From Rhodospirillaceae bacterium (GTDB taxonomy: Bacteria > Pseudomonadota > Alphaproteobacteria > GCA-2731375), in contig JABJKS010000073.1 of NCBI GenBank assembly GCA_018660265.1, positions 1 through 64,000 on the forward strand: a stretch of 64,000 nucleotides of DNA. The letters run 5' to 3'. Under the pieces are notes generated by a model. It had not been told where the DNA came from and searched no databases. It was given only the letters and a program-made list of their open reading frames with translations. Positions 23,535 through 33,892 of the stretch are shown piece by piece. Position numbers and translations under genes: made by a program. How positions within the stretch are numbered: position 1 is the stretch's first letter; each line of letters opens with the position of its first letter.

Positions 23535-24424
23535 TGAACCGGAATGTCGCAACAATTCTCGCCATCATCCTGGTCATCCTGGGGATCATTGGTTACGGCA
23601 GTGTCTTTTCCGTACATGAAACGCAACAGGCCCTGGTGCTGCAATTTGGTAATCCTGTGAAGGCGGTCCAGGAATCCGGCCTTAATTTCAAAACGCCGTT
23701 TGTGCAAGACGTGCAGTTCATGGAAAAACGTATCCTCGATTTTGATGCCCCGCCCGTCGAAGCGGTCGCGGCGGATAAAAAGCGGATCGTGGTGGACGCC
23801 TATGCCCGTTTCCGCATTGCCGATCCGTTGAAGTTCTATCAGACGGTCAATAATGAAGTGACAGCCCGCAACCGGCTGGCACCGCTGATTAACTCCAGCC
23901 TGCGAAACGCTATTGGCCGGGTGAAGTTGGAACAGATGCTATCGGGCGAGCGTGGCAAGCTGATGCATGAAATTCGCGGCCTGGTGAACACCGAAGCGTT
24001 GAAGCTGGGCATCGAGATTGTCGATGTGCGGATCAAGCGTGCCGATCTGCCGGCTGCCAATAGTCAGGCTGTTTTTGATCTGATGCGGGCGGAGCGGAAG
24101 CGTATCGCCACCGAGATCCGCGCCGAAGGGGCGGAGCGTAGCCAGAAGATTACCGCCAATGCGGATCGCCTGCGGACCGTTCTATTGGCCAATGCGCAAA
24201 AATCATCGCAGATCATTCGCGGTGAAGGTGATGCCCTGCGAAACAAAGTCTTCGCCGATGCTTATTCCAAGGATCCGGAGTTCTTTGCCTTTTATCGCAC
24301 CTTGCAAGCCTATCGTACGTCGATGAAATCGGACGATACGACAATGGTATTGTCGCCGACGTCGGATTTTTTCTCATATTTCGGCAATCCGTTCGGGAAA
24401 ACATCGAAGGCCGGCGCACAATAA
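23534..24424 (+). CDS. hflC: HflC, modulator of FtsH protease
   Basis: 296 residues. An N-terminal transmembrane helix (VATILAIILVILGIIGYGSVF) is followed by the SPFH domain (VHETQQALVLQFGNPV; KKRIVVDAYARFRIADPLKFYQ). The long helical C-terminal part has ERKRIATEIRAEGAERSQKI and ends DFFSYFGNPFGKTSKAGAQ. It partners HflK, to which it is coupled by a one-base overlap. Followed by a large palindrome and then the small DUF2065 gene commonly seen with hflKC. Confidence 0.95.
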   Translation: MNRNVATILAIILVILGIIGYGSVFSVHETQQALVLQFGNPVKAVQESGLNFKTPFVQDVQFMEKRILDFDAPPVEAVAADKKRIVVDAYARFRIADPLKFYQTVNNEVTARNRLAPLINSSLRNAIGRVKLEQMLSGERGKLMHEIRGLVNTEALKLGIEIVDVRIKRADLPAANSQAVFDLMRAERKRIATEIRAEGAERSQKITANADRLRTVLLANAQKSSQIIRGEGDALRNKVFADAYSKDPEFFAFYRTLQAYRTSMKSDDTTMVLSPTSDFFSYFGNPFGKTSKAGAQ

Positions 24425-24446
24425 TCAGCAGCGCCGCGACAGCTTA

Positions 24447-24506
24447 GAGCAAATTTCGGTCACTTGGATCAGCTCCCCCGATCCAAGTGACCGATTCAAT
24501 TGCTCT
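24447..24506. repeat. Long intergenic hairpin, TAGAGC-headed
   Basis: A 15-bp perfect stem (TCGGTCACTTGGATC at 24456-24470 with its complement at 24480-24494) is extended by AGAGCAA (24447-24453) pairing TTGCTCT (24500-24506), ending in TCTTTT. It may end hflKC transcription or stabilise its 3' end. The head TTAGAGCAAATTT resembles palindromes at 33706 and 41860 (complement). Confidence 0.65.
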
Positions 24507-24585
24507 TCTTTTAGGGATCTGAGCATGCCTAAGGGAAACAGGCCCCAGCGGATCGTGGAGACTGGATCAAGGAGACTGGATCGCG

Positions 24586-24777
24586 ATGCTTGATCTGCTG
24601 ATGGTACTGGGTCTGTTTCTGGCCCTGGAGGGCGGCCTATATGCCGCCTTTCCCGCCGGTATGAAGCGCATGATGGCGATCATGATCCAGCAGCCCGATG
24701 ATGCCCTGCGCATGAGCGGCCTTGGCGTCGCCACCTTTGGCGTCGGCCTGGTCTGGGTGGTTAAGACCTTTCTGTAG
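24586..24777 (+). CDS. DUF2065 (YjeT-like) small membrane protein
   Basis: 63 residues with two hydrophobic helices (LLMVLGLFLALEGGLYAAF and GLGVATFGVGLVWVVKTF) linked by a short basic turn containing PAGMKRMM, characteristic of the DUF2065/YjeT family that sits beside hflKC in many proteobacteria. Its function is not established. A tandem GGAGACTGGATC repeat lies just upstream and includes the likely ribosome-binding site. Confidence 0.85.
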   Translation: MLDLLMVLGLFLALEGGLYAAFPAGMKRMMAIMIQQPDDALRMSGLGVATFGVGLVWVVKTFL

Positions 24778-25029
24778 CCGCCTGGGTGGAGCGCTGAATT
24801 GTTGCTAATTCACAACCATGTGAACGACAGTTCGTTAAACAATTTGATGAATAATCGTTATTGCCATTGTTTCGACATATTTGCAGCCAACATCACAGTC
24901 TGGTAGCAGACAATGGCACCCGAACTAAAGCAACTGGCTTGTAAGGCGTCATGGGAAGCCATACTTTTATGTCAATATACGGGGTGCGGATTTGACATGC
25001 CCGCCTCATACGCGTAATGGAGAATTTTC

Positions 25030-26562
25030 GTGATCGGCACATTAATACCCAATAGCTGGACCAGCCCCTTCCCCGCAGCGTCAACGATCGCCGCCACAAC
25101 GGCGACAATTGGACTGCTGCTGCTGCCCGTATCGGGCCAGGCCCGTGGCGCACCGGACAGTTTCGCAGATTTATCCGCCTCCCTATCCCCGGCAGTGGTC
25201 AATATCTCAACCACCCAGGTTATCAAGGGCAAGGATAAAAAGAACCAACCTGAATTCATGGTCCCGCCCGGTTCTCCGTTCGAAGAATTCTTCAAAGAGT
25301 TCCTGGAACGCAACCGGCCGAAAAATCGCGGCCCCCGGCGGGCAACCTCCCTTGGTTCGGGCTTTATCATTGATGCCTCGGGCCTGGTTGTGACCAACAA
25401 CCATGTCATCGCCGAAGCGGACGAAATCTCTGTCCGTCTGTCGGACGGCACGCAATTGAAGGCGGTTCTGGTGGGACGCGATGCCAAAACGGATCTGGCA
25501 TTGCTGAAGGTCGAACCGAAAGACAAGCTGCCCGCACTGAAGTGGGGTAACTCGGACAAGTCCCGGGTTGGAGATTGGGTGCTGGCCATCGGCAATCCGT
25601 TCGGCCTGGGGGGTTCGGTCACCGCCGGTATCATTTCGGCCCGTGGCCGGGATATCAATTCCGGGCCCTACGATGATTTCTTCCAAACCGATGCGGCCAT
25701 CAACCGTGGCAACTCGGGCGGGCCGCTGTTCAATATGAACGGCGAAGTGATCGGCATCAATACGGCGATCTATTCCCCGACGGGGGGCAGTGTGGGCATT
25801 GGCTTTGCCATTCCCTCTACCCTGGCCAACCGTGTGATCAAGCAGTTGGCTGAATTTGGCCGCACCCGGCGCGGCTGGCTGGGTGTGCGCATCCAAACCG
25901 TGACAGAAGAAATTGCCGAGGGCCTGGGTCTGGATAAAGCCTCCGGTGCGCTGGTCGCAGGCGTGGGTAAAACAGGCCCCGCGGGCAAGGCTGGCATTGA
26001 GCCAGGTGATGTAATCCTGCGGTTTGACGATACGGAAGTCGATGAAATGCGAGCCCTGCCCCGGATCGTCGCCAACACCCGCATCGGTAAGACCGTCAAA
26101 GTTGATGTCTGGCGCAAAGGCGAAAAGGTCACCTTGGACGTCGCCATCGCCGAGATGGAGGAAAACACCGAAAAGGTCGCCATGAGCGCTGGCAATGCCA
26201 AGCCGGAACCGGCCAAGGATGTTGAATTGCTGGGTATGCGCCTGTCAGCCTTGACGCCGGAAGCACGGGAAACCTTCAAGGTGGATGAGGAGGCCAATGG
26301 CGTCCTGGTGCTGGAAGTTGCCGGCGACAGCTCTGCCGCCAAGAATGGCATTCAACCCGGCGACCTGCTGGTTGAAGTGCAGCAGAACCCGGTCGCCACC
26401 CCCGGCGATGTGGCGAAACAAATTGTACAGATCCGCAAAGGCAATGAAGCCCGGAAGTCAAAGAAAATGAAATCTGTGTTGTTGTTGGTGCAGCGCGCCA
26501 CCAATCGCCGCTTTGTCGCCGTGCAACTGGACAAGACAATGCCCAAGAAGGACAAGGAATAG
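25030..26562 (+). CDS. degP: Do-family periplasmic serine protease (DegP/HtrA/MucD-like)
   Basis: 510 residues. The Sec signal peptide includes ATIGLLLLPVSGQARGA. The trypsin-like domain holds the triad His125 (TNNHVI), Asp155 (KTDLALL) and Ser229 (RGNSGGP). Two PDZ domains follow: one begins RRGWLGVRIQTVTEEIAEGLG, the other near VELLGMRLSALTPEARETF. It degrades or refolds damaged envelope proteins. GTG start with GGAG seven bases upstream. The hflKC-DUF2065-degP neighbourhood groups membrane and periplasmic proteostasis functions. A dispersed repeat follows the stop. Confidence 0.94.
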   Translation: MIGTLIPNSWTSPFPAASTIAATTATIGLLLLPVSGQARGAPDSFADLSASLSPAVVNISTTQVIKGKDKKNQPEFMVPPGSPFEEFFKEFLERNRPKNRGPRRATSLGSGFIIDASGLVVTNNHVIAEADEISVRLSDGTQLKAVLVGRDAKTDLALLKVEPKDKLPALKWGNSDKSRVGDWVLAIGNPFGLGGSVTAGIISARGRDINSGPYDDFFQTDAAINRGNSGGPLFNMNGEVIGINTAIYSPTGGSVGIGFAIPSTLANRVIKQLAEFGRTRRGWLGVRIQTVTEEIAEGLGLDKASGALVAGVGKTGPAGKAGIEPGDVILRFDDTEVDEMRALPRIVANTRIGKTVKVDVWRKGEKVTLDVAIAEMEENTEKVAMSAGNAKPEPAKDVELLGMRLSALTPEARETFKVDEEANGVLVLEVAGDSSAAKNGIQPGDLLVEVQQNPVATPGDVAKQIVQIRKGNEARKSKKMKSVLLLVQRATNRRFVAVQLDKTMPKKDKE

Positions 26563-26569
26563 TCGCCAT

Positions 26570-26665
26570 CTGGATTGCCGGATCAAGTCCGGCAATGACA
26601 AACCGGAACGAACAATGGCTAAAAACAGCTAAATCGTCATACCCGTGCTTGACACGGGTATCCAG
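26570..26665. repeat. Paired inverted dispersed repeat (copy B)
   Basis: Units at 26570-26600 (CTGGATTGCCGGATCAAG, then TCCGGCAATGACA) and 26635-26665 (complement CTGGATACCCGTGTCAAG, then CACGGGTATGACG) face each other. Between them lies a spacer that matches the spacer of 11024-11132 on the opposite strand. It fills the convergent degP-serB gap and could terminate both transcripts by its stem-loops. Confidence 0.75.
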
Positions 26666-26697
26666 AGCAGGGGCCCAGGTATTTGCCGCAACAAGCT

Positions 26698-27573
26698 CTA
26701 TGAATTGAACTGGTCGATCTGATAGCCCTGAAAATATAGCAGGGCCGTCAGGTCGCCATGTTCGATCCGGGCATCCGCCGCCTGGGTCAGCAACGGTTTG
26801 CCGTGATAGGAAACACCAAGTGCTGCGGCCTGGACCATGGCCAGGTCATTGGCACCATCACCGACCGCAAGGGTCTTGTCCGGGGCGATGCCGTGTTCAG
26901 CCGCCAGGGATTGAAGGGCCGCCAATTTCTCCTCCGGCCCCAAAACCGGTTCTTCCACCGCGCCTGTCAGATGCCCATCCGCGATCTTTAATATATTGGC
27001 CTGATGATGCTCAAAACCGGCAGCGGCTGCGACCCGTTCGGTGAAATAGGTGAAGCCGCCCGATACCAACGCCGTGGCTGCGTCATGCGCCTTCATGGTT
27101 GCAACAAGTTCCCGCGCCCCGGGGGTCAATCGGATGCGCTGATCATAGATTGCCTGCAATTCCGCCACCGCCAGGCCAGATAGCATCCTGGCCCGTTCGT
27201 GCAATGCATCGGCAAAACTAATCTCCCCCGCCATGGCCCGTTCCGTGATGGCGGCAACACGGTCTTTTTGCCCAATCAGATCGGCCATCTCGTCAATGCA
27301 TTCCGTGGTGATGATGGTGGAGTCCATATCCGCGACCAGCAATTGCTTGCGCCGGGCCGGGCCGTTTTCCTGACAGAACAGATCTACCGGCGCATCTACC
27401 AGGGCCCGGCGCACAGCGTCTTCAACCGCACCAAGTGGACCTGAATACAGCAGATCACAGGCGAGCGCCGGGGCCAGCCAACGGACGCTGACATCGCCCG
27501 GCAGCCGGGCACGGGCATCTCGGACATGGTCGTCCGTCAACGGCTTCGCTATAAGGGTCAGAACCTGGGACAT
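26698..27573 (-). CDS. serB: Phosphoserine phosphatase SerB
   Basis: 291-residue HAD-family enzyme making L-serine from phosphoserine. Motif I DMDST is at 82-86 with nucleophile Asp82 and acid/base Asp84. Motif II is ALVSGGFTYF, and motif III/IV region is AVGDGANDLAMVQAA. The cap region TECIDEMADLIG carries the substrate-binding Glu. The N-terminal 75 or so residues form the usual ACT-like regulatory extension. It is divergent from miaA, only 62 bases apart; that gap holds a direct repeat of GGCCCGTTAATTA. Confidence 0.94.
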   Translation of the reverse strand: MSQVLTLIAKPLTDDHVRDARARLPGDVSVRWLAPALACDLLYSGPLGAVEDAVRRALVDAPVDLFCQENGPARRKQLLVADMDSTIITTECIDEMADLIGQKDRVAAITERAMAGEISFADALHERARMLSGLAVAELQAIYDQRIRLTPGARELVATMKAHDAATALVSGGFTYFTERVAAAAGFEHHQANILKIADGHLTGAVEEPVLGPEEKLAALQSLAAEHGIAPDKTLAVGDGANDLAMVQAAALGVSYHGKPLLTQAADARIEHGDLTALLYFQGYQIDQFNS

Positions 27574-27635
27574 TTTGAACCGTAAATTTTGGCCCGTTAA
27601 TTAGTGGCCCGTTAATTATTGGACTATGCTGCACT

Positions 27636-28586
27636 ATGGATAAAGTCATCCTGGATGCCATCCTGATAGCCGGACCAACGGCCAGCGGCAAGTCCCGTTT
27701 GGCAATTGAGTTGGCCCAGGCCCTCAACGGGGTCATCATCAACGCAGACAGCATGCAGGTCTATGAGGAATTGCGCGTCCTGACAGCCCGGCCCGACGCG
27801 CGGGAGGAGGCCGCTGCGCCCCACCGTCTGTATGGCATAACATCCGCCGATAAAGCTTTTTCCGTCGGCCAGTGGCTGGAGCTGGCACTGGCAGAGGCCG
27901 CCGCCGCGCGCAGCGCCGGACAGGTGCCTATATTTGTTGGCGGCACGGGGCTTTATTTTCAGGCCCTGACCGAAGGTATGGCCGAAATTCCGCCAATTCC
28001 GGAAGATATCCGCCAGAACGCCCGGACTAAATTGAACGAACTGGGCCCGTTGGGCCTGCACAGTGCCCTGGAAACACTGGACCCGGTCATGGCGGAGCGG
28101 CTGAAACCCACGGATTCCCAACGATTGGTACGGGCCTACGAAGTGATCACGGGCACTGGCGTCTCTCTGGCAACCTGGCAGCAACAGCCCAGCACAACAC
28201 CAACCCTGCCACAGCCCTGGCACGGTTTTGTCCTGAACTGGCCCCGTGACGTGCTCTACCAACGCTGTGACGAACGTCTGGTCAGCATGTTGGCCCAGGG
28301 TGCCCTTGCGGAGGTCGAGGGCCTCGCCGCCATGAATCTCGCCCCGGCGCTACCCGCCATGAAGGCCCTTGGGGTGCCGGACCTGATCCGCCTGATCCAA
28401 GGTGAAAAAAGCCGGGATGTGGCCCTGGCCGCAGCCCAACAGGCCACCCGGCGGTATGCAAAACGACAAATGACGTGGTTTAGAAACAAGATGTGTTCGT
28501 GGACGAGCCTAAATGCGCAAGATTCGGAAAGATTATCAAAAATTATCATTCCATTTATAACACAAAATCAGTTGACGGGCCCTTAA
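27636..28586 (+). CDS. miaA: tRNA dimethylallyltransferase MiaA
   Basis: 316 residues. P-loop GPTASGKS at 13-20, then NADSMQVYEELRVLTARP, the family's tRNA/DMAPP site, GGTGLYFQALTEGMA, and the C-terminal ATRRYAKRQMTWFRNK. It transfers an isopentenyl group from DMAPP to A37 of tRNAs reading UNN codons. The stop overlaps the predicted ilvB promoter at 28572-28600. Gene order serB/miaA/ilvB is typical of the lineage. Confidence 0.95.
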   Translation: MDKVILDAILIAGPTASGKSRLAIELAQALNGVIINADSMQVYEELRVLTARPDAREEAAAPHRLYGITSADKAFSVGQWLELALAEAAAARSAGQVPIFVGGTGLYFQALTEGMAEIPPIPEDIRQNARTKLNELGPLGLHSALETLDPVMAERLKPTDSQRLVRAYEVITGTGVSLATWQQQPSTTPTLPQPWHGFVLNWPRDVLYQRCDERLVSMLAQGALAEVEGLAAMNLAPALPAMKALGVPDLIRLIQGEKSRDVALAAAQQATRRYAKRQMTWFRNKMCSWTSLNAQDSERLSKIIIPFITQNQLTGP

Positions 28587-28600
28587 TCTGGTACTATGTT
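28572..28600 (+). promoter_or_regulatory. Sigma-70-type promoter for ilvB
   Basis: TTGACG (28572-28577), 17-base spacer, TATGTT (28595-28600). This gives a leader of about 130 bases before the ilvB ATG, long enough for attenuation control. It overlaps the last codons of miaA. Confidence 0.55.
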
Positions 28601-28674
28601 GCGCCGGCTTACGTAGGTTCCAGGCTGGAAATCGGCTGGAAATCGGCTGGAATTCTGGCGTGAGGCATTTCGTC

Positions 28675-28698
28675 AAAGCCTCTCTACCGAGGGGCTTT
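28675..28698 (+). promoter_or_regulatory. Stem-loop in the ilvB leader, possible attenuator
   Basis: AAAGCCTC pairs with GAGGGGCTTT-type sequence (8 bp, one G-U pair) 40 bases before ilvB. It sits just after three tandem GGCTGGAA(ATC) units. The T-run after the stem is poor (GTTGCATTATT) and no branched-chain-codon leader peptide is obvious, so attenuation is only possible, not shown. Confidence 0.35.
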
Positions 28699-28736
28699 GT
28701 TGCATTATTCAACATTATTCAGCACGGGAAAAGATC

Positions 28737-30566
28737 ATGTCCGGTACGGAACAGAGTACTGATTTGGCGACGGCAGAACGTGAAACCCCCGAAGCAACGG
28801 CGGTGGAAACCTATAGCGGCGCGGAAATTCTTATCCGGGCCCTGACCGATCAAGGTGTAGAGGTCATTTTTGGCTATCCCGGCGGCGCTGTCCTACCCAT
28901 TTATGATGCTCTGTTCGCGCAGAATAATATTCGTCATATTCTGGTGCGTCAGGAAGGTGGCGCGGTGCATGCAGCGGAAGGTTATGCCCGTTCCACCGGC
29001 AAACCCGGCGTTGTTCTGGTCACCTCCGGCCCGGGCGCGACAAACGCGGTTACCGGCCTGACCGATGCCATGATGGATTCCATTCCGATCGTCTGTCTGA
29101 CGGGCCAGGTCGCCTCGCACCTGATCGGCAACGATGCCTTCCAGGAGGCTGATACCATCGGCATTACCCGGCCCTGCACAAAGCATAATTACCTCGTGCA
29201 GGACGCAAATGAAATGGGCCGTGTGGTGCACGAGGCATTTTATGTCGCGACCAATGGACGGCCCGGCCCCGTGGTGATCGATCTGCCCAAGGATATCTGC
29301 GTCAATCAAGGCGTCTACGAAACGCCGGACCTGGAAAACCTGCAGCACAAAACCTATCGCCCGCCCCAACAGGGTGGCCAGGATGCAGTCGAAGCCGCCG
29401 TGGCATTAATTGCGGGTGCGAAACGACCGATCTTTTATACCGGCGGCGGCTTAATCAATTCAGGCCCGGCCGCATGCGCCAAATTGCAGGAATTGGTCAA
29501 GCTGACCGGCTATCCCATCACCAATACATTGATGGGGCTGGGTGCCTTTCCCGCATCTGATCAGCAGTTTTTGGGCATGCTGGGTATGCACGGCACGTAC
29601 GAGGCCAATCACGCCATGCATGATTGCGACGTGATGATCTGTCTTGGGGCCCGCTTTGACGACCGTATTACCGGTCGTCTGGACGCGTTTTCACCCAATT
29701 CGAAGAAAATCCACGTTGATGTGGATCCTTCCTCCATCAACAAGAATATCTCCGTCGATATTCCGATCATTGGTGATGTGGGCCAGGTTATCGAACAAAT
29801 GCTGGCGGTCTGGAAAAAGCGCAACTATGTCCCGGACGCGACAGCCTTGCAGGATTGGTGGACAACTATTCAGAAATGGCGCACCCGTAATTGCCTGGAC
29901 TATACCCAGGGCAGGGACGTGATCATGCCCCAGCACGCCATTCAACGGCTGTATGATCTGACCAAGGATCAGGACACCTACATCACCACGGAAGTGGGGC
30001 AGCATCAGATGTGGGCCGCGCAGTATTATAAGTTTGAGGAACCAAACCGTTGGATGACGTCCGGCGGGCTGGGCACCATGGGCTATGGTCTGCCGGCCGC
30101 CGTGGGCGTTCAAGTGGCGCACCCGGGCTCCCTGGTGGTGGATATCTCCGGTGAGGCATCCTTCATGATGAACCTGCAGGAAATTTCCACGGCTATGCAG
30201 TACAAACTGCCCCTGAAGGTTTTCATTCTGAACAATCGTTGGATGGGCATGGTGCGGCAATGGCAACAGCTATTGCACGGCAGCCGTTTTTCCGAAACTT
30301 ACAGCGAAGCCTTGCCCGATTTCGTCAAACTGGCGGAATGTTTCGGGGCGACGGGTATGGTGATCGAAAAGCCCGGCGATCTTGATGACGGCATTCATAG
30401 AATGCTGGATACGGATGGCCTAGTGATCGCCGATGTACGTGTGGCGCAAGAGGAAAACTGTTTCCCCATGGTGCCCTCGGGTGCCGCCCATAACGAAATG
30501 ATCCTGGCATCCGATCAGGCGGAAGACAAACCCGCGCCCACCTCCGACGGGATGGCCCTGGTTTAA
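28737..30566 (+). CDS. ilvB: Acetolactate synthase large subunit
   Basis: 609-residue ThDP- and FAD-dependent enzyme catalysing the first common step of valine, leucine and isoleucine synthesis. It shows FGYPGGAVLPIYDAL, the RQEGGAVHAAEGYAR catalytic-Glu region, SGPGATNAVTGL, and the ThDP motif region GGLGTMGYGLPAA then DISGEASFMMNLQE and NNRWMGMVRQWQ. An extra N-terminal stretch of about 28 polar residues precedes the conserved start. It is followed by ilvN after 106 bases and forms the ilvBN-ilvC set. Confidence 0.96.
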   Translation: MSGTEQSTDLATAERETPEATAVETYSGAEILIRALTDQGVEVIFGYPGGAVLPIYDALFAQNNIRHILVRQEGGAVHAAEGYARSTGKPGVVLVTSGPGATNAVTGLTDAMMDSIPIVCLTGQVASHLIGNDAFQEADTIGITRPCTKHNYLVQDANEMGRVVHEAFYVATNGRPGPVVIDLPKDICVNQGVYETPDLENLQHKTYRPPQQGGQDAVEAAVALIAGAKRPIFYTGGGLINSGPAACAKLQELVKLTGYPITNTLMGLGAFPASDQQFLGMLGMHGTYEANHAMHDCDVMICLGARFDDRITGRLDAFSPNSKKIHVDVDPSSINKNISVDIPIIGDVGQVIEQMLAVWKKRNYVPDATALQDWWTTIQKWRTRNCLDYTQGRDVIMPQHAIQRLYDLTKDQDTYITTEVGQHQMWAAQYYKFEEPNRWMTSGGLGTMGYGLPAAVGVQVAHPGSLVVDISGEASFMMNLQEISTAMQYKLPLKVFILNNRWMGMVRQWQQLLHGSRFSETYSEALPDFVKLAECFGATGMVIEKPGDLDDGIHRMLDTDGLVIADVRVAQEENCFPMVPSGAAHNEMILASDQAEDKPAPTSDGMALV

Positions 30567-30672
30567 ATTTAGTTTAGATTTGGCATTGATCAGTATTCGG
30601 ATTTTGTAAGTTTGAACGGCCCCCAACTGCGGTTACCGCAATCGCGTCGGGTTCGTTCTGTTTGAGGTTAGC

Positions 30673-31188
30673 ATGAGTGAAAAGCCAGATATCGCACCAA
30701 AACACACCATCGCGGTCCTTGTGGACAACGAACCTGGTGTCCTGGCCCGTGTGGTGGGTCTGTTTTCCGGGCGCGGTTACAATATTGAAAGCCTGACCGT
30801 AGCAGAGGTGGATGCCAGGTCGGACCGGTCCCGCATCACCATTGTCACCTCGGGCGATGAGATGATCATCAATCAGATCCGGGCCCAGCTGGAACGCTTG
30901 GTGCCGGTCTTCAACGTCGTCGACCTGACCGAAGAAGGCCCCTCGGTTGAGCGGGAACTGGCCTTGATCAAAGTCGTCGCCAGTGGTGAAAATCGGATCG
31001 AGGCATTGCGGGTCGCGGATATATTCCGGGCCCGGGCCGTGGATTCCACCCTCGGCTCCTTTGTCTTTGAAGTCACCGGTGACAGCGGCAAGGTCAATGC
31101 GTTTATTGATCTGATGCAACCCCTTGGTCTGGCAGAAGTGTCCCGAACCGGCGTTGTTGCCATTGCGCGCGGCGCGGACGCAATGTAG
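30673..31188 (+). CDS. ilvN: Acetolactate synthase small (regulatory) subunit
   Basis: 171 residues. The N-terminal ACT domain (HTIAVLVDNEPGVLARVVGLFSGRGYNIESLTV) binds valine for feedback inhibition; the C-terminal domain includes VDSTLGSFVFEVTGDSGKVNAFIDLMQPLG. GAGG lies before the ATG. The 106-base gap after ilvB contains a near-perfect 13-base palindrome TGCGGTTACCGCA (30628-30640) of unknown meaning. Confidence 0.96.
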   Translation: MSEKPDIAPKHTIAVLVDNEPGVLARVVGLFSGRGYNIESLTVAEVDARSDRSRITIVTSGDEMIINQIRAQLERLVPVFNVVDLTEEGPSVERELALIKVVASGENRIEALRVADIFRARAVDSTLGSFVFEVTGDSGKVNAFIDLMQPLGLAEVSRTGVVAIARGADAM

Positions 31189-31281
31189 ATAGGCCGCAAC
31201 AACACGTATTAAACAATAACCCGCAAAATTTGTAACCCGTCGGGCCAACCGACGTCATCAACAGCGAAGAGGAATTTTACC

Positions 31282-32301
31282 ATGCGCGTGTACTATGACC
31301 GCGATGCCGACGTGAACCTGATCAAAAACAAGAACGTGGCAATTTTCGGCTATGGCAGCCAGGGCCATGCCCATGCCAATAACCTGAAAGATTCGGGCTG
31401 TGAAAACGTCGTCGTCGCCCTGCGCGCCGGCAGCGGCTCCATCGCCAAGGCGGAAGCCGCCGGTTTCAAAGTCATGACACCGGGAGAGGCTGCAGCCTGG
31501 GCCGATCTGGCCATGGTGCTGACACCGGATGAAGGCCAAGCCGATCTGTGGGTCGATGACCTGCATGACAACATGCGCCCCGGTACGGCCATCGCTTTCG
31601 CCCACGGCCTGTCCATCCACTTCAATTTGATTGAGCCCCGGGCCGATATGGATGTCTTCATGATCGCGCCAAAAGGCCCCGGCCATACGGTACGTTCGGA
31701 ATATGTTCGTGGTGCAGGCGTGCCTTGCCTGGTCGCCGTCGAACAGAACGCCTCGGGCAATGCCCTGGAAATCGGCCTTAGCTATTCCTCCGCCATCGGC
31801 GGCGGTCGTGCGGGCACCATCGAAACGACTTTCCGTGAAGAATGTGAAACCGATCTGTTCGGTGAGCAGACCGTGCTGTGCGGCGGCGTGTGCGAGTTGA
31901 TGCGGGCCGGCTTTGAAATTCTGGTGGAGGCGGGCTATGCGCCTGAAATGGCCTATTTCGAATGCATGCACGAAATGAAACTTATTGTTGATCTGATTTA
32001 TGAAGGCGGCATTGCCAACATGAACTATTCCATCTCCAACACGGCGGAATACGGTGAATACATCACCGGGCCGGCGATCATCGACGATCACGTTAAGGAC
32101 AATATGCGCCAAGCCTTGGCGCGTATTCAGTCGGGCGAATTCGCCGCCAACTGGATGCTGGAGAACAAGGTAAATCAGGCCTCCTTCAAGGCCCGGCGTC
32201 GCCGCTCATCCGAGCATCTTTCCGAGGAAGTTGGCGAAAAACTGCGCGCCATGATGCCGTGGATTGCCGAAGGCCGGTTGGTCGACAAATCTAAAAACTA
32301 A
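31282..32301 (+). CDS. ilvC: Ketol-acid reductoisomerase (class I)
   Basis: 339 residues, the usual class I length. N-terminal Rossmann motif [31 protein letters not shown], and the C-terminal knotted helical domain with metal/substrate residues in [17 protein letters not shown] and [19 protein letters not shown]. It converts acetolactate to dihydroxyisovalerate with NADPH and Mg. AGAGGA precedes the ATG. A strong terminator follows at 32386. Confidence 0.97.
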   Translation: MRVYYDRDADVNLIKNKNVAIFGYGSQGHAHANNLKDSGCENVVVALRAGSGSIAKAEAAGFKVMTPGEAAAWADLAMVLTPDEGQADLWVDDLHDNMRPGTAIAFAHGLSIHFNLIEPRADMDVFMIAPKGPGHTVRSEYVRGAGVPCLVAVEQNASGNALEIGLSYSSAIGGGRAGTIETTFREECETDLFGEQTVLCGGVCELMRAGFEILVEAGYAPEMAYFECMHEMKLIVDLIYEGGIANMNYSISNTAEYGEYITGPAIIDDHVKDNMRQALARIQSGEFAANWMLENKVNQASFKARRRRSSEHLSEEVGEKLRAMMPWIAEGRLVDKSKN

Positions 32302-32660
32302 CTGGGATATGTTAAATCGACTGATTTAGCGGCCGAAAATTGCTCTCAATCAGCCTCGAAGACAACCCATATTAGTGTACATAGCGACCCCGCACCTGGA
32401 AATCCGGGGGCGGGGTCGTCATCTTTCCACTTGCGGCACTGGTCGAATTAGTCGTAATAACTAATTGGAATCGGTAAATAATGCCGGTTCTCCGATTCTG
32501 CTTTTTGGGTTTGGTGCCGACTGGCGATTGGTGCCTTATTGTTGCCCAATTTGTTCGTTACGCCGGTAGCGTTCGATTAACCTTAGGATTTGGTTAACGG
32601 GATTCCGTTACTATTATCCGGTGAATGACAACAGAGGCCTAAGGGCCGGGGGCAAACTAA
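32302..32660 (+). other. Intergenic region between ilvC and mreB
   Basis: About 360 bases without a gene. It holds the ilvC terminator (32386-32417) and then an AT-richer stretch that should contain the mreB promoter; candidate boxes (for example TTAACC/TTAACG-rich sequence near 32575-32600) are too vague to assign. Confidence 0.5.
32386..32417 (+). terminator. Rho-independent terminator after ilvC
   Basis: GACCCCGC (32386-32393) pairs perfectly with GCGGGGTC (32410-32417), with partial pairing inside the loop, followed by GTCATCTTT. Confidence 0.75.
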
Positions 32661-33706
<1,046 letters not shown>

Positions 33707-33707
<1 letters not shown>

Positions 33708-33806
33708 AGCGCATTTGAATTGGGTGCGCTCGGAATCTTGAGAATAGAGAAATTGGATCAATTTCTCTGGAAGCGAGTGCGCTTTACGTGAGCGCGTTCT
33801 GGTGAG
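33707..33806. repeat. Cluster of palindromes between mreB and mreC
   Basis: Starting within the mreB stop codon: GAGCGCA...TGCGCTC (33707-33731), a perfect AGAGAAATTG-GAT-CAATTTCTCT (33746-33768), then GTGCGCT...AGCGCG near 33778-33795. These may lower transcription past mreB or be a dispersed repeat; its head TAGAGCGCATTT resembles those at 24445 and 41860. Confidence 0.6.
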
Positions 33807-33892
33807 GGCCCCTTGCCATCAGTGAACTGCCTATCTTTTGCAGGCAGCCTTGGCAGGGCAACAGGACAGACGGGACGAGGCAGGATTAAGCT

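Noticed and set aside
27589-27622. Direct repeat GGCCCGTTAATTA in the serB-miaA gap
   Set aside because: Two short adjacent copies only; could be a slippage duplication. No regulator can be assigned.
28625-28652. Tandem GGCTGGAA(ATC) units as a CRISPR or VNTR array
   Set aside because: Only about three units of roughly 11 bases with no spacers; far too small for an array.
28660-28845. Small GTG-initiated frame before ilvB as a leader peptide
   Set aside because: It runs 100 bases into ilvB and has no cluster of Leu, Ile or Val codons next to the stem-loop.
31258-32112. Long minus-strand frame opposite ilvC
   Set aside because: Shadow of a highly conserved gene; composition is His/Gly/Asp-rich as expected of antisense reading in GC-rich DNA.
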